Shown here one piece after another: positions 53,083-61,822 of a stretch of 64,000 nt of DNA. This DNA comes from Streptomyces sp. NBC_01428 (GTDB lineage: Bacteria; Actinomycetota; Actinomycetes; Streptomycetales; Streptomycetaceae): the NCBI RefSeq assembly GCF_036231965.1, contig NZ_CP109499.1, forward strand, positions 5,704,001-5,768,000, given 5' to 3'. Made by a program: the position numbers and the translations under genes. Position 1 is the stretch's first letter; each line of letters begins with the position of its first letter. The notes beneath the pieces were generated by a model, which was not told the DNA's origin, searched no databases, and worked only from the letters and a program-made list of their open reading frames with translations.

Positions 53083-54597
53083 ATGACCGCACCCGCCTCG
53101 CCGGCCCCCACGCCCGCGTCCACCGGCACCATCACCACCAGCGTGCCCGCCCGGCTGGACCGGCTGCCGTGGTCCCGCTGGCACTGGATGATCGTGATCG
53201 GCCTCGGCACCGTCTGGATCCTGGACGGCCTGGAAGTCACCACCGTCGGCAACATCGCGGGCCGCCTCTCCGAGGAGGGCAGCGGTCTCTCCATCACCTC
53301 GGCGCAGGTCACCGGTGTCGCCGCGGCGCTCTACGTGGCCGGCTCCTGCGTGGGCGCCCTCTTCTTCGGCTGGCTCACCGACCGCTACGGCCGCAAGAAG
53401 CTCTTCATGGTCACCCTGGTGGTCTATCTCGCCTCGACCGCCCTGACCGCGCTGTCCTTCGACGCCTGGTGGTTCTTCACCTTCCGCTTCCTCACCGGCT
53501 TCGGCATCGGCGGCGAGTACGCGGCCATCAACTCGGCGATCGACGAGCTCATCCCGTCCAAGTTCCGCGGCCGGGTGGACCTCATCATCAACGGCAGCTA
53601 CTGGCTCGGCGCGATCGGCGGCGCCCTGCTGTCGATCCTCATGCTGAACACGGACATCTTCCCGAAGGACCTCGGCTGGCGGCTCACCTTCGGCCTGGGC
53701 GTCGTGCTCGGCCTGGTGATCCTGCTGGTCAGGCGGCACGTCCCGGAGAGCCCCCGCTGGCAGTTCATCCACGGCCAGGGCGACGCGGCGGACGAACTGG
53801 TCACCTCCGTCGAGGAGGAGGTGGAGAAGGAGACGGGCAAGGATCTGCCGCCGCCCGCGGGCGAGATCACCATCGAGCAGCGCAAGAGCATCGGCTTCGG
53901 GATCATCGCCAAGACCGTCTTCGCCCGCTACCCGAAGCGCGCCGTGCTCGGTCTCGCCCTCTTCATCGGCCAGGCGTTCCTCTACAACGCCATCACCTTC
54001 GGCTTCGGCGCCATCCTCACCAAGTTCTTCGACGTCCCCACGGGCGGCACCGGTTACTACTTCGCCGTGATCGCCGCCGGCAACTTCCTCGGCCCGCTGC
54101 TCCTCGGCAAGCTCTTCGACACCGTCGGCCGCCGGGTCATGATCTCCTCGACCTACCTGCTCTCCGGTGTCCTCCTGTTCGGCACCGCCTGGCTGTTCGA
54201 CCAGGGCTCGCTGAACGCCGTGACGATGACGGCCTGCTGGTGCGTGGTGCTGTTCTTCGCCTCCGCCGGCGCCTCCAGCGCCTACCTGACCGTCTCCGAG
54301 ATCTTCCCCATGGAGACCCGGGCCATGGCCATCGCCTTCTTCTACGCCATCGGCACCGCCGCCGGCGGCATCAGCGGCCCGCTGGTCTTCGCCGACCTCA
54401 CCGAGTCCGGCGTCGTCGGCGACACGGTGCTCGCCTTCCAGATCGGCGCAGGTCTGATGTGCGCCGCCGGTCTGGTCGCCGTGTTCTTCGCCGTCAACGC
54501 CGAGCGCCGCGGACTGGAGGACATCGCCGCCCCGCTGTCGACGGCGCCCTCCAGCACCGGCACGACGTCCTCGACTCCGTCGACGCCCTCCGACTGA
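53083..54597 (+). CDS. MFS transporter (sugar-porter-like)
   Basis: A 504-residue, 12-helix major facilitator. Family motifs: WLTDRYGRKKLF (loop 2-3), RFLTGFGIGGEYAAINSAID and HVPESPRWQFIHGQGD (the PESPRW motif of metabolite:proton symporters), with a long central loop (about residues 230-275). Substrate unknown. It resembles SV2-like and sugar/organic acid porters. ATG 53083 follows GAGAGGG. Separate from its neighbours. Confidence 0.88.
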   Translation: MTAPASPAPTPASTGTITTSVPARLDRLPWSRWHWMIVIGLGTVWILDGLEVTTVGNIAGRLSEEGSGLSITSAQVTGVAAALYVAGSCVGALFFGWLTDRYGRKKLFMVTLVVYLASTALTALSFDAWWFFTFRFLTGFGIGGEYAAINSAIDELIPSKFRGRVDLIINGSYWLGAIGGALLSILMLNTDIFPKDLGWRLTFGLGVVLGLVILLVRRHVPESPRWQFIHGQGDAADELVTSVEEEVEKETGKDLPPPAGEITIEQRKSIGFGIIAKTVFARYPKRAVLGLALFIGQAFLYNAITFGFGAILTKFFDVPTGGTGYYFAVIAAGNFLGPLLLGKLFDTVGRRVMISSTYLLSGVLLFGTAWLFDQGSLNAVTMTACWCVVLFFASAGASSAYLTVSEIFPMETRAMAIAFFYAIGTAAGGISGPLVFADLTESGVVGDTVLAFQIGAGLMCAAGLVAVFFAVNAERRGLEDIAAPLSTAPSSTGTTSSTPSTPSD

Positions 54598-54682
54598 GTC
54601 CCGGTGCGGGGCCCTTCCGAGTATCCGGTTCTGAGTACGCGTACTCTGTCGGGCCCCCGCCGGGCACGTAACCCTCGTACGC

Positions 54683-55168
54683 ATGACCGAGAAGCTGCTC
54701 CGCCCCCTGCGAACGCGCCCCTGGCCGGAACGCTGGCTGACGCGCGTGCTCGGCGCCGCCCTCTCCGGCGCGGCGTACCTCCTGTGCCTCCCGTGGGACC
54801 TGCGCAACCGCCCCGCGGCACCGGGCGCCACGCCGGAGACCACCCCGGTGACCGGCACGGGCGTCCTCGCCCTCGCCGTCTGCCTGCTGCTCCTGGCCGC
54901 CTACGTCGGCCACCGCGACGCCCTCGCCTGGCCGCTGCTGCTCGTCGCGGCCCCTCCCGCGGCCCTGCTGTACGTGTCCCTGCGCACGCATCCCGGAGTG
55001 CCCGACGGCTTCGTCGACGCCTGGCCGCTCACCTGGGCGTTCTTCACGCTGCTCGGCGCGGCGGGTGTACTGGTCGTGGCTGCGGTGGCCCGCCGGTTCA
55101 GGACAGACTGGACGGAGCCGGCCGACCTCGACGAGTGGATGGTGCTCGCCCACGCCCACCGTTCGTGA
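54683..55168 (+). CDS. Small integral membrane protein of unknown function
   Basis: A 161-residue protein with four predicted helices (about residues 20-37, 60-75, 83-98 and 112-135) and a hydrophilic C-terminus ending in DEWMVLAHAHRS. No family was recognised. It lies 85 bases after the MFS gene, and a G-rich repeat-like region (55169-55300) separates it from the VOC gene. Confidence 0.65.
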   Translation: MTEKLLRPLRTRPWPERWLTRVLGAALSGAAYLLCLPWDLRNRPAAPGATPETTPVTGTGVLALAVCLLLLAAYVGHRDALAWPLLLVAAPPAALLYVSLRTHPGVPDGFVDAWPLTWAFFTLLGAAGVLVVAAVARRFRTDWTEPADLDEWMVLAHAHRS

Positions 55169-55326
55169 CGCCGGCGGACAGGGTGCGGCCGGACAGGGCA
55201 GGGCGAGCAGGGGGCGGCCGGACAGGGCACGGGCGTGCAGGGCGTCCGGACCGCAGGACGCCACGCCCGCGCACCCCGCCATCGCCCGCCACCACGCCCC
55301 GCCACAGCCATCAGGAGGCACCACCG

Positions 55327-55686
55327 ATGACCATCCGCAGGATCGTCCCCGACTTCCAGGTCGCCTCCGACCAGGACATGACGACGAACCGCGACTTCTA
55401 CGGCCTGCTCGGGTTCGAGGAGGTCATGAACCAGGGCTGGGTCATGACCCTCGCCTCCCCGGCCAACCCCACCGCCCAGATCAGCTTCCTCACCGAGGAA
55501 CGCACCGCGCCCGTCGTCCCCGACCTGAGCGTGGAGGTCGAGGACGTCGACGCCGTGTACGCGCAGGTCCTGGCGTCGGGCGCGGAGATCGTGCGGGACC
55601 TGCAGGACGAGGAATGGGGCGTACGACGGTTCTTCGTCCGCGATCCGAACGGGCGGGTGGTGAACGTGCTGGGGCATCGGGGCTGA
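55327..55686 (+). CDS. VOC-superfamily (glyoxalase-like) protein
   Basis: A 119-residue single VOC domain with beta-alpha-beta-beta-beta repeats: RRIVPDFQVASDQDMTTNRD, FYGLLGFEEVM, and C-terminal RRFFVRDPNGRVVNVLGH. The second half carries the DPNG turn, but the metal ligands are not clearly those of glyoxalase I, so function remains open. AGGAGG at 55314-55319 sets the start. A 47-base tandem repeat follows. Confidence 0.85.
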   Translation: MTIRRIVPDFQVASDQDMTTNRDFYGLLGFEEVMNQGWVMTLASPANPTAQISFLTEERTAPVVPDLSVEVEDVDAVYAQVLASGAEIVRDLQDEEWGVRRFFVRDPNGRVVNVLGHRG

Positions 55687-55693
55687 GGGGGTC

Positions 55694-55794
55694 CACCGGC
55701 ACGGGCCGGGCTCACCGGGACCGCCCGGGCTCACCGGATTCACCGGGACGGGCCGGGCTCACGTGGACCGACCGGGCTCACCGGCTTCACCGGG
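55694..55794. repeat. 47-base tandem repeat after the VOC gene
   Basis: Two 47-base units (55694-55740, 55741-55787) and the start of a third. Each unit is itself built from 19-, 19- and 9-base blocks beginning CACCGG. It starts eight bases after the VOC stop and ends next to the convergent unknown gene. Confidence 0.8.
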
Positions 55795-55796
55795 TG

Positions 55797-56309
55797 TCAC
55801 TGGGCGTGGAAGTACCGGGTCCCCTTCTCGATGAAGTACGAGGCGTAGACACGGCCGAGGGCCGGCTTGCCGCGGTACATCCCCACGTACTGACGAGAAC
55901 TGTCGACGACGACGGGCCGCGTCATACAGGCGAACTTGACCCGCTGCTGCGCCTCGGCCCACTGCACGGCCGCCGGATCGACCCGGTCGCTGACCAGCAC
56001 AGGGAAGGCGCCGACGCCGTTCTGGAGGCCGACGGGCAGACCGCCCTTGGTGTCCTTGGCGTACTGCATCACCTGGTCGGTGAAGGCGGCGACGACGGGC
56101 ACGGTTATCTCCGGGACCGCCGCGGCCACGGTGAACAGATGCAGCTTCGTGGCCATCCAGCTCATCCGGAACTCGGCCCGCCGCCCGACGAGCACGGGCA
56201 CCCCGGCCCAGTCCTCCCACCGCGTGGCGCATCCGTCCTCGGTCAACCGTCCCTGCACGAAGGCCAGGTAGGCGCCGGGCGCCGACTGCTGTTGCTGCTG
56301 TGCGTCCAT
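55797..56309 (-). CDS. Conserved-looking protein of unknown function
   Basis: A 170-residue, probably cytoplasmic protein with a Gln-rich N-terminus and mixed alpha/beta content (FRMSWMATKLHLFTVAAAVP, ALGRVYASYFIEKGTRYFHAQ). No family was recognised. It lies 34 bases downstream of the DUF2269 gene on the same strand and may be in one transcript. Confidence 0.65.
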   Translation of the reverse strand: MDAQQQQQSAPGAYLAFVQGRLTEDGCATRWEDWAGVPVLVGRRAEFRMSWMATKLHLFTVAAAVPEITVPVVAAFTDQVMQYAKDTKGGLPVGLQNGVGAFPVLVSDRVDPAAVQWAEAQQRVKFACMTRPVVVDSSRQYVGMYRGKPALGRVYASYFIEKGTRYFHAQ

Positions 56310-56343
56310 GCGCGGATCCTAGGCCGCCGCCCGACGCCGTCCG

Positions 56344-56838
56344 TCAGGCCCCTGTCGTGGACCCGGGGCGAATGATCATCAGGACCGTGACGGTGGCCCA
56401 CAGCAGGTTGAAGATCCCGGTGACTATGGCGAGCCGAACGGTCGCCGCGCGGGCGGCCGTTGCCCTCTCTCCCGGCGCCTCCTCCACCACTCGGTCCCCC
56501 TCGGCCGTCTCCAGGACGGCGCTCTGGCGAGGCAGCACGAGCAGCGCGAGGACGCCGGCCGCGAGCGCGGTCAGCACGATGGAGACGATCAGCCAGGTGT
56601 CGCCGAGCACGCCCATGTTGCTCGCCGTGGCGAACCCGAACACGGGGACGGCGACGCCGACGACGGCGTACACACGACAGATGCGGTGCAGCAGCCGCGT
56701 GGTCGCGAGGGCGTCGGCATCACCCGGCGCACCGAAGGCCCGGCGCGCGGCCGGCGGGAACATGCTCGCGGCGACGGTCACGGGCCCGACGGCGACGATG
56801 GCGGCGATGACGTGGACGGCGAGGAGGAACTTGGTCAC
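56344..56838 (-). CDS. DUF2269-like membrane protein
   Basis: A 164-residue protein with four predicted membrane helices. It begins TKFLLAVHVIAAIVAVGPVT, the pattern of the DUF2269 family. The start GTG 56838 is chosen at that conserved beginning; an ATG at 56868 would add ten Arg/Pro-rich residues. Divergent from the AraC-family regulator gene. Function unknown. Confidence 0.75.
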   Translation of the reverse strand: MTKFLLAVHVIAAIVAVGPVTVAASMFPPAARRAFGAPGDADALATTRLLHRICRVYAVVGVAVPVFGFATASNMGVLGDTWLIVSIVLTALAAGVLALLVLPRQSAVLETAEGDRVVEEAPGERATAARAATVRLAIVTGIFNLLWATVTVLMIIRPGSTTGA

Positions 56839-57101
56839 GGGGTGACCGTACGGGCGGAGACGGAGCACGCAGAAGTGGCGCTTTTGCCAGGAGGCAACGG
56901 ATTTCAGCCAGTGGAAGGGACGGGGAATCCGGGGGCCCTGGGCAGGCAGCGATCCGCCGTCCGACCTGGCCGGAGCGCCAACCGCGAGGCCGCGGAAACA
57001 CCGGCACGGGCACCGGGCACCGCCGCCGGACGGCCACCGCGCCCGCCGGCGCCCGCCACCGGGTGGATGACGGAAACCCGTCGCCCCTTTACGCTCCAGC
57101 C

Positions 57102-58061
57102 ATGCACACCGTGGCCGTACTGGCGCTCGACCAGGTCATCCCGTTCGACCTCTCCGCCCCGATCGACACATTCGGCTGGGCCAGACTGCCGGACGGCCGC
57201 CCTGCGTACCGGACCCGCGTCTGCTCGGTCACGCCGGACGCGGAGGTGAGCGCGGGTGCCTTCACCCTGCGCGCGCCGCACGGCCTGGAGGCGCTCGCCG
57301 AGGCCGACACGATCGTCCTGCCGGGCCGGTCCGACCTGTCACTGCCCCTCCCGCCGGGCGTCGCGGAGGCGCTGCGCGCGGCCGCCGCGAACGGCACCCG
57401 GATCGCGTCGGTCTGCGTCGGCGCGTTCGTCTTCGCGGCCACGGGTCTCCTGGACGGTCTGCGGGCGACGACGCACTGGCGGGCGGCGGCGGAACTGGCC
57501 GCCCGTCACCCGGCGGTGACCGTCGACCCGAACGTCCTCTACGTCGACAACGGCCAGTTCCTCACGTCGGCGGGCGCGGCGGCGGCCCTGGACATGTGCC
57601 TGCACATGATCCGGAACGACCACGGCTCGGCGGTCGCGGCCGACGCGGCACGGCTGTCGGTCATGCCCCTCGAACGGGAGGGAGGGCAGGCCCAGTTCAT
57701 CGTCCACGCGCAGCCGCCGGCGCCGGCGGGCACGGCGATGGAGCCGCTCCTCGCCTGGCTGGAGGAGAACGCGGAACGCGAACTGACCCTGGAGGACATC
57801 GCCGTCGAGGCCGGCACGAGCACCCGCACCCTCAATCGCCGTTTCCGCGAACAGACCGGCACGACGCCCTTGCAGTGGCTGCACCTGGCCCGGGTCCGCC
57901 GCGCCCAGTACCTCCTGGAGACGACCCGTCACCCGGTCGAACGCATCGCGACCCAGGCGGGCTTCGGCTCCCCGACGGCGTTCCGGGAACGCTTCAAAAG
58001 GGTGGTCGGCACGAGCCCCCAGGCGTACCGGCGGGCGTTCCAGGGGGAGAGGGCGGCCTGA
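57102..58061 (+). CDS. GlxA/FtrA-family AraC-type regulator
   Basis: A 319-residue regulator. The N-terminal DJ-1/PfpI-like domain (residues 1-185) contains ASVCVGAFVFAATGLLDG, where the Cys sits in the family's nucleophile-elbow position, and ATTHWRAA. The C-terminal AraC DNA-binding domain (about 215-310) contains TLEDIAVEAGTSTRTLNRRF and RIATQAGFGSPTAFRERFKR. Ligand and targets are unknown. It lies 19 bases from the convergent gene at 58081. Confidence 0.9.
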   Translation: MHTVAVLALDQVIPFDLSAPIDTFGWARLPDGRPAYRTRVCSVTPDAEVSAGAFTLRAPHGLEALAEADTIVLPGRSDLSLPLPPGVAEALRAAAANGTRIASVCVGAFVFAATGLLDGLRATTHWRAAAELAARHPAVTVDPNVLYVDNGQFLTSAGAAAALDMCLHMIRNDHGSAVAADAARLSVMPLEREGGQAQFIVHAQPPAPAGTAMEPLLAWLEENAERELTLEDIAVEAGTSTRTLNRRFREQTGTTPLQWLHLARVRRAQYLLETTRHPVERIATQAGFGSPTAFRERFKRVVGTSPQAYRRAFQGERAA

Positions 58062-58080
58062 CCGGTCCCTCGGCCCGCGC

Positions 58081-58383
58081 TCAGCCCCGACGGTCGGAGA
58101 CGGCCCAGGAGGCGAGGGCCACGGCCCCGGCGACACCGAAGACGGCGGGCCAGGCGCCCACCTTCTTGGCCAGCGGATGCGACCCGGCGAAAGCGGCGAC
58201 GTAGGTTGCGGTCAGCACCCCGGCGGCCGTGCCGCCGGCCTGCCGCTTCCACTGCTGAGCGGCAACGGCCCCGGCGGCAGCCAGCACGACCCCGCCGAGC
58301 TCCCGCCTCCTGGTCCACCGGGCAACCCCGTACCCCCCGACAAGCCCCCCTGCGGCCACCACCGCGGCCGGTACCTTCACCAT
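58081..58383 (-). CDS. Small hydrophobic protein of unknown function
   Basis: A 100-residue Ala/Gly/Val-rich protein with three or four hydrophobic segments and positively charged loops (RWTRRRELGG, QQWKRQAGG). It is probably an integral membrane protein. No family recognised. Convergent with the AraC-type regulator. Confidence 0.6.
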   Translation of the reverse strand: MVKVPAAVVAAGGLVGGYGVARWTRRRELGGVVLAAAGAVAAQQWKRQAGGTAAGVLTATYVAAFAGSHPLAKKVGAWPAVFGVAGAVALASWAVSDRRG

Positions 58384-58510
58384 GACTGCCTCCTGCTGCT
58401 GCCTACACCGCCACGCCGATCACGCACGCCGGCCGAACGAACCGAGGCTAACGCGGGCGATTCGATGGAGTGCGGCGTCCCCCGCCTTGAGCGTGAGTGT
58501 GTGGGCGGCG

Positions 58511-58735
58511 TCACGCGTCTCGTCCGCGTGAGGGCTTCGCAGCCAAGGTCTCCACGAAGGTTCGCCAAGAACGCGAGCCGAATGCGACGACGGACCCGGC
58601 GGCCCGCTTCGAATCCCGCACGAGGATGCCGTCCGCGTCGAGAGCGCACTCGACACACTCGCCGCCCGCGCCGTTGCTGTAGGACGACGTGAACCACGGA
58701 GAGGTGCGGACGGCCGCGGGCGGTGCAGGGTTCAT
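58511..58735 (-). CDS. DUF397 protein
   Basis: A 74-residue protein of the Streptomyces DUF397 family: WFTSSYSNGAGGECVECAL, then VRDSKRAAGSVVAFGSRSW and a C-terminal stretch. In this family it is encoded beside an XRE regulator and thought to act with it, as an antitoxin-like or signalling partner (BldB-like in fold). It overlaps the XRE gene stop by four bases, ATGA. Confidence 0.9.
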   Translation of the reverse strand: MNPAPPAAVRTSPWFTSSYSNGAGGECVECALDADGILVRDSKRAAGSVVAFGSRSWRTFVETLAAKPSRGRDA

Positions 58736-59580
58736 CTCGCGTACTCCTTGAGGACAGTCCTGATCAGTTCGGCCGAGCGCGGCGGGCTCAGAGCCGCCGC
58801 TCGCAGTCCGTCGAAGGCCCTTGTGTACTCCCGCACATGATGCTCGCCCTCAAGATAGACGGCGTCGGTGATGCCGTCCCGATAGACGAGGTCAGGGTCC
58901 TCCTGGTCAGGGAAGCCAAGCAGAGTGAACGCGCCGGTGACCGGATGGGTACCCGAGTCGAAGGGCAACACCTGTAGCGTCACACTGGCCAACTCGCATG
59001 TCTCCAGAACTCGTTCGAGCTGCTCGCGCATGAGCGCCCGGTTCCCGATGACGTTGCGCAACGCCCCTTCGTTCACGATGAACCAGGCATCGGGGCCGCC
59101 GGGCTCCCTGAGCATCGCCTGCCGCTCCATCCTGACCCGCACCGCGCGCTCCATGGCCTGGGTAGACATGTGGGCACCGGTCCAGTGGAGCTCGCCCGCG
59201 TACGCAGGGGTCTGCATCAGCCCGGGCAGGAGTTCGCACTGGTACTGGCGGAGGTTCGAGGCGTCGCGCTCCAGGCCGATGTAGATGGAGAACCATTCAG
59301 GGACGCCGGCACCGTGGGCCTGCCACCAATCCCGCGTCTTCGCCTGGCGGGCCAGCGTCATGAGGAACTCGCGCAACTCGTCGCTGGTGGCGTAGAAGCG
59401 GCACAACGCGTCGACGTCGGAGGGCTGGACCCGGCCGCTGCCCGTCTCCATGCGATTGACCTTGGAGCCGCTCCAGTCCAACGCCGCGCCGACCTGTGCG
59501 CAGGTCAACGAACTCTGCTCGCGGAGCTTCTTCAGCTCGATGGAGAGACGCCGACGGCGTGCCGTCGGTGAACCGGCCAT
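58732..59580 (-). CDS. XRE-family regulator with DUF5753 domain
   Basis: A 282-residue regulator with an N-terminal XRE helix-turn-helix (residues 12-70: LREQSSLTCAQVGAALDWSG, VNRMETGSG) and a C-terminal DUF5753 sensor domain (WFSIYIGLERDASNLRQYQC; ELLPGLMQTPAYAGEL). It pairs with the DUF397 gene downstream and is divergent from the HATPase gene. A 29-base hairpin lies between the two starts. Confidence 0.92.
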   Translation of the reverse strand: MAGSPTARRRRLSIELKKLREQSSLTCAQVGAALDWSGSKVNRMETGSGRVQPSDVDALCRFYATSDELREFLMTLARQAKTRDWWQAHGAGVPEWFSIYIGLERDASNLRQYQCELLPGLMQTPAYAGELHWTGAHMSTQAMERAVRVRMERQAMLREPGGPDAWFIVNEGALRNVIGNRALMREQLERVLETCELASVTLQVLPFDSGTHPVTGAFTLLGFPDQEDPDLVYRDGITDAVYLEGEHHVREYTRAFDGLRAAALSPPRSAELIRTVLKEYAR

Positions 59581-59654
59581 CTCAACCCTCTTTCGGATAG
59601 CGGGTGTTCAGTCTCGCGCCAAGGGGTGTGCTTGCCAATCACACGGAAGTGGGA

Positions 59655-59683
59655 ATCCCGCCGTGCACATTGCACGGCGGGAT
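59655..59683. promoter_or_regulatory. 13-base dyad in the XRE / HATPase intergenic region
   Basis: ATCCCGCCGTGCA and TGCACGGCGGGAT flank CAT, a perfect inverted repeat 75 bases upstream of the XRE start and 106 upstream of the HATPase start. As it lies between divergent starts, an operator for the XRE protein is a better reading than a terminator. Confidence 0.5.
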
Positions 59684-59788
59684 GCGCTGCCACCATCCTG
59701 ACAACACCACCACTCACGGTGACGGGCGATAACGTTCCGTCGCCCGGCGGGCCGATGGTGATGGCGTGCGACGAGAGGAAACCCGGCA

Positions 59789-60490
59789 ATGCAGCAGCAG
59801 GCGTGCGTGTGGCGCGAGCCGTGGAACGTGGCCTTCCTGGCCGAACCCGAAGAAGTGGCTGTCCTGCGCCGCATCGTGCGGCTCCACCTGGAGGGTTGTG
59901 GTCTGCGCGGGATCACGGACGCGGCAGAGCTCTGCGTGAGCGAGCTGGTGTCCAACATCATCACGCACGTCGGCGCCGGCACCCCGGCCACGCTGGCGAT
60001 CTCGATGAACGGAGTCCGGCTGCGCATCGAGGTACACGACCCTGACACCCGCGCCCTGCCCACCCTGCTCGACGCGAACGCCGACTCCGAGAGTGGCCGA
60101 GGCATGGCCCTGGTCGAGGGAGTCGCCGACCGCTGGGGCGTCCAACTCACCCCCGACCGCAAGATCACGTGGTGCGAGCTGGAGACGAACCTCGCACCTC
60201 CGGCGGGCCCCGGCATCTTACGAACGGAGGCCCTTCTCAGCCTCTACGGAGCCGCATGCCTGCCCTCGGAGTCCAGCAAGCTGGGCAGAACGACGGCGGA
60301 GGAACTGGCGATCGCGGCCATCACCGACTTCCTCCACTGGACCAACGCACACGGATGCGACGCGGACGAGGTGCTGGACCGGGCGCAGATGCGCTACGAG
60401 GCCGACGTCGAGGTGATTCGGGTGCCGTCCCAGACGTCCGACCAGTGCGAAGAGGTCGACTCACCCACGCAGGTAGGTATGGATCGCTGA
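59789..60490 (+). CDS. HATPase (anti-sigma-factor-like kinase fold) protein
   Basis: A 233-residue protein with a HATPase_c fold of the SpoIIAB/RsbW type: AELCVSELVSNIITHVGAG (N box), RIEVHDPDTRALP (G1), and ESGRGMALVEGVADRWG (G2). The last 100 residues carry another helical region. Such single-domain genes sit beside XRE/DUF397 pairs in Streptomyces. Its 3' end overlaps the convergent methyltransferase by 30 bases. Confidence 0.88.
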   Translation: MQQQACVWREPWNVAFLAEPEEVAVLRRIVRLHLEGCGLRGITDAAELCVSELVSNIITHVGAGTPATLAISMNGVRLRIEVHDPDTRALPTLLDANADSESGRGMALVEGVADRWGVQLTPDRKITWCELETNLAPPAGPGILRTEALLSLYGAACLPSESSKLGRTTAEELAIAAITDFLHWTNAHGCDADEVLDRAQMRYEADVEVIRVPSQTSDQCEEVDSPTQVGMDR

Positions 60491-61813
60491 CGCGATGGCG
60501 GTGCCAAGAGGGATGGGGACGGCGTTTCCGATCTGCCGCGCGATGTCGGTCTTCGATCCGCACCAACGGAAGGTGAGGGGGAAACCCTGTATGCGGGCGG
60601 CCTCGTAGTGCGTGATCGGACGATTCTTGCTCGGATGCAAATATCTGCCCTTCTCGGGCTTGAAGAACTCCGTGCGGATCGTGACCGACGGTTCGCCCAT
60701 ACGCAGGCGACCCATCACATCGCCGGTTCCGGTGTTGTGGTTGTCCCAGCTGGCCGTGGAGAGGTACAGGACTGGTGTTTTCACGCCGGAGGGTTTGTCG
60801 GTGAGGAAGGTTTCGATTCTTCCGTCCCCGTGCACCGTGTACCACTTATTTCGCAGATCCTTGCGGTTGCCGCCTGCAGGAATCGCCTCATAGCGGGCGC
60901 GCGAAAGCGCTTCGGGGTTCCGCTTGAAATGCAGGTCACGAGTGGTGAAAATGCCGGGGACGATCACGCCTACTTCGGAGACATAGTCCTTGCCGTCCGG
61001 TAGTTCTGTTCCTCGCAGTGGCAGTTGCTCGGATTCCTTGAAGACATCATCGACTGCTTCCCAGTACGGCAAGCCCGCATCGACACCGTCGAGTGCGGGA
61101 GCTGGGATGGTCGGTGCGCCCTTCGGGCGGCGACTGTGTGTCTTTGCCGGGTACGCCATCCTGCGCTGATCGTCGATGTCGCGACGAACGCCGATGACGA
61201 TGGCCCGCCTGCGGGCCTGAGGCGCGCCGTAGTCGGCGGCGTTCAGCAGATACCGCTTGTGCTTTGCTTCCTCAGAGTCGGAGGGCTGGTGTCCCGGAGG
61301 GTCGATCAAGCGATACTCGCCGAGTAGGCCGCCCTGTTCCACCTCGCTGAGAAGGTTGCGGAATTCGTCGGACTTGAGAAACCGGTCGACATTCTCGATG
61401 ACGAAGACCTTTGGGCGGATCTTCGCAACGATGCGAACGTATTCCTCCCACAGACGATTCCGCTCAGTGCCCCTCTTGTTGCGGTTCAGGGCGGAGAACC
61501 CCTGGCAAGGAGGTCCACCGACCACCACGTCAGCGTGCAGCGCCTCCTCCGACGGCTTCCAGTCCTCGATGTCCTCGAGATGAACACGTGCTGCTGGAAG
61601 GCTCGTGTCGAGGCGCTGAGTCCCGAAGTTCACGGCGTAGGTGGCGGCTGCGGCGAGGTCATGCTCCACGGCGGCCACGCTGTGGAAGACGGGCCGCCCG
61701 TCGTGCGCCCCCTCCGGGCGGTACTCGTGGAACCCCTGGGTGAAGCCGCCGCACCCACTGAACAGGTCGAGGACGGTGATGGGCCGGGGGTCGAGGGGGC
61801 GGGACGTGTGCAT
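60461..61813 (-). CDS. DNA cytosine-5 methyltransferase (intact)
   Basis: A 450-residue C5-methyltransferase. Motif I is LDLFSGCGGFTQGF, motif IV GGPPCQGFSALN (catalytic Cys103), motif VI VIENVDRFL, motif VIII QARRRAIVIG and motif X IGNAVPIPLGTAIASAI. The target-recognition region (about residues 240-370) is of normal size. No cognate restriction endonuclease is visible, but the gene is nine bases downstream of the degenerate methyltransferase gene, so they form one operon. Target sequence unknown. Confidence 0.93.
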   Translation of the reverse strand: MHTSRPLDPRPITVLDLFSGCGGFTQGFHEYRPEGAHDGRPVFHSVAAVEHDLAAAATYAVNFGTQRLDTSLPAARVHLEDIEDWKPSEEALHADVVVGGPPCQGFSALNRNKRGTERNRLWEEYVRIVAKIRPKVFVIENVDRFLKSDEFRNLLSEVEQGGLLGEYRLIDPPGHQPSDSEEAKHKRYLLNAADYGAPQARRRAIVIGVRRDIDDQRRMAYPAKTHSRRPKGAPTIPAPALDGVDAGLPYWEAVDDVFKESEQLPLRGTELPDGKDYVSEVGVIVPGIFTTRDLHFKRNPEALSRARYEAIPAGGNRKDLRNKWYTVHGDGRIETFLTDKPSGVKTPVLYLSTASWDNHNTGTGDVMGRLRMGEPSVTIRTEFFKPEKGRYLHPSKNRPITHYEAARIQGFPLTFRWCGSKTDIARQIGNAVPIPLGTAIASAIHTYLRG

Positions 61814-61822
61814 GGTGCGATC

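Noticed and set aside
51508..54858. An 1116-residue open frame on the minus strand
   Set aside because: It runs antisense to both DUF445 and the MFS gene and is made of Glu/Gly/Arg/Val-biased sequence. Third-position GC explains the lack of stops.
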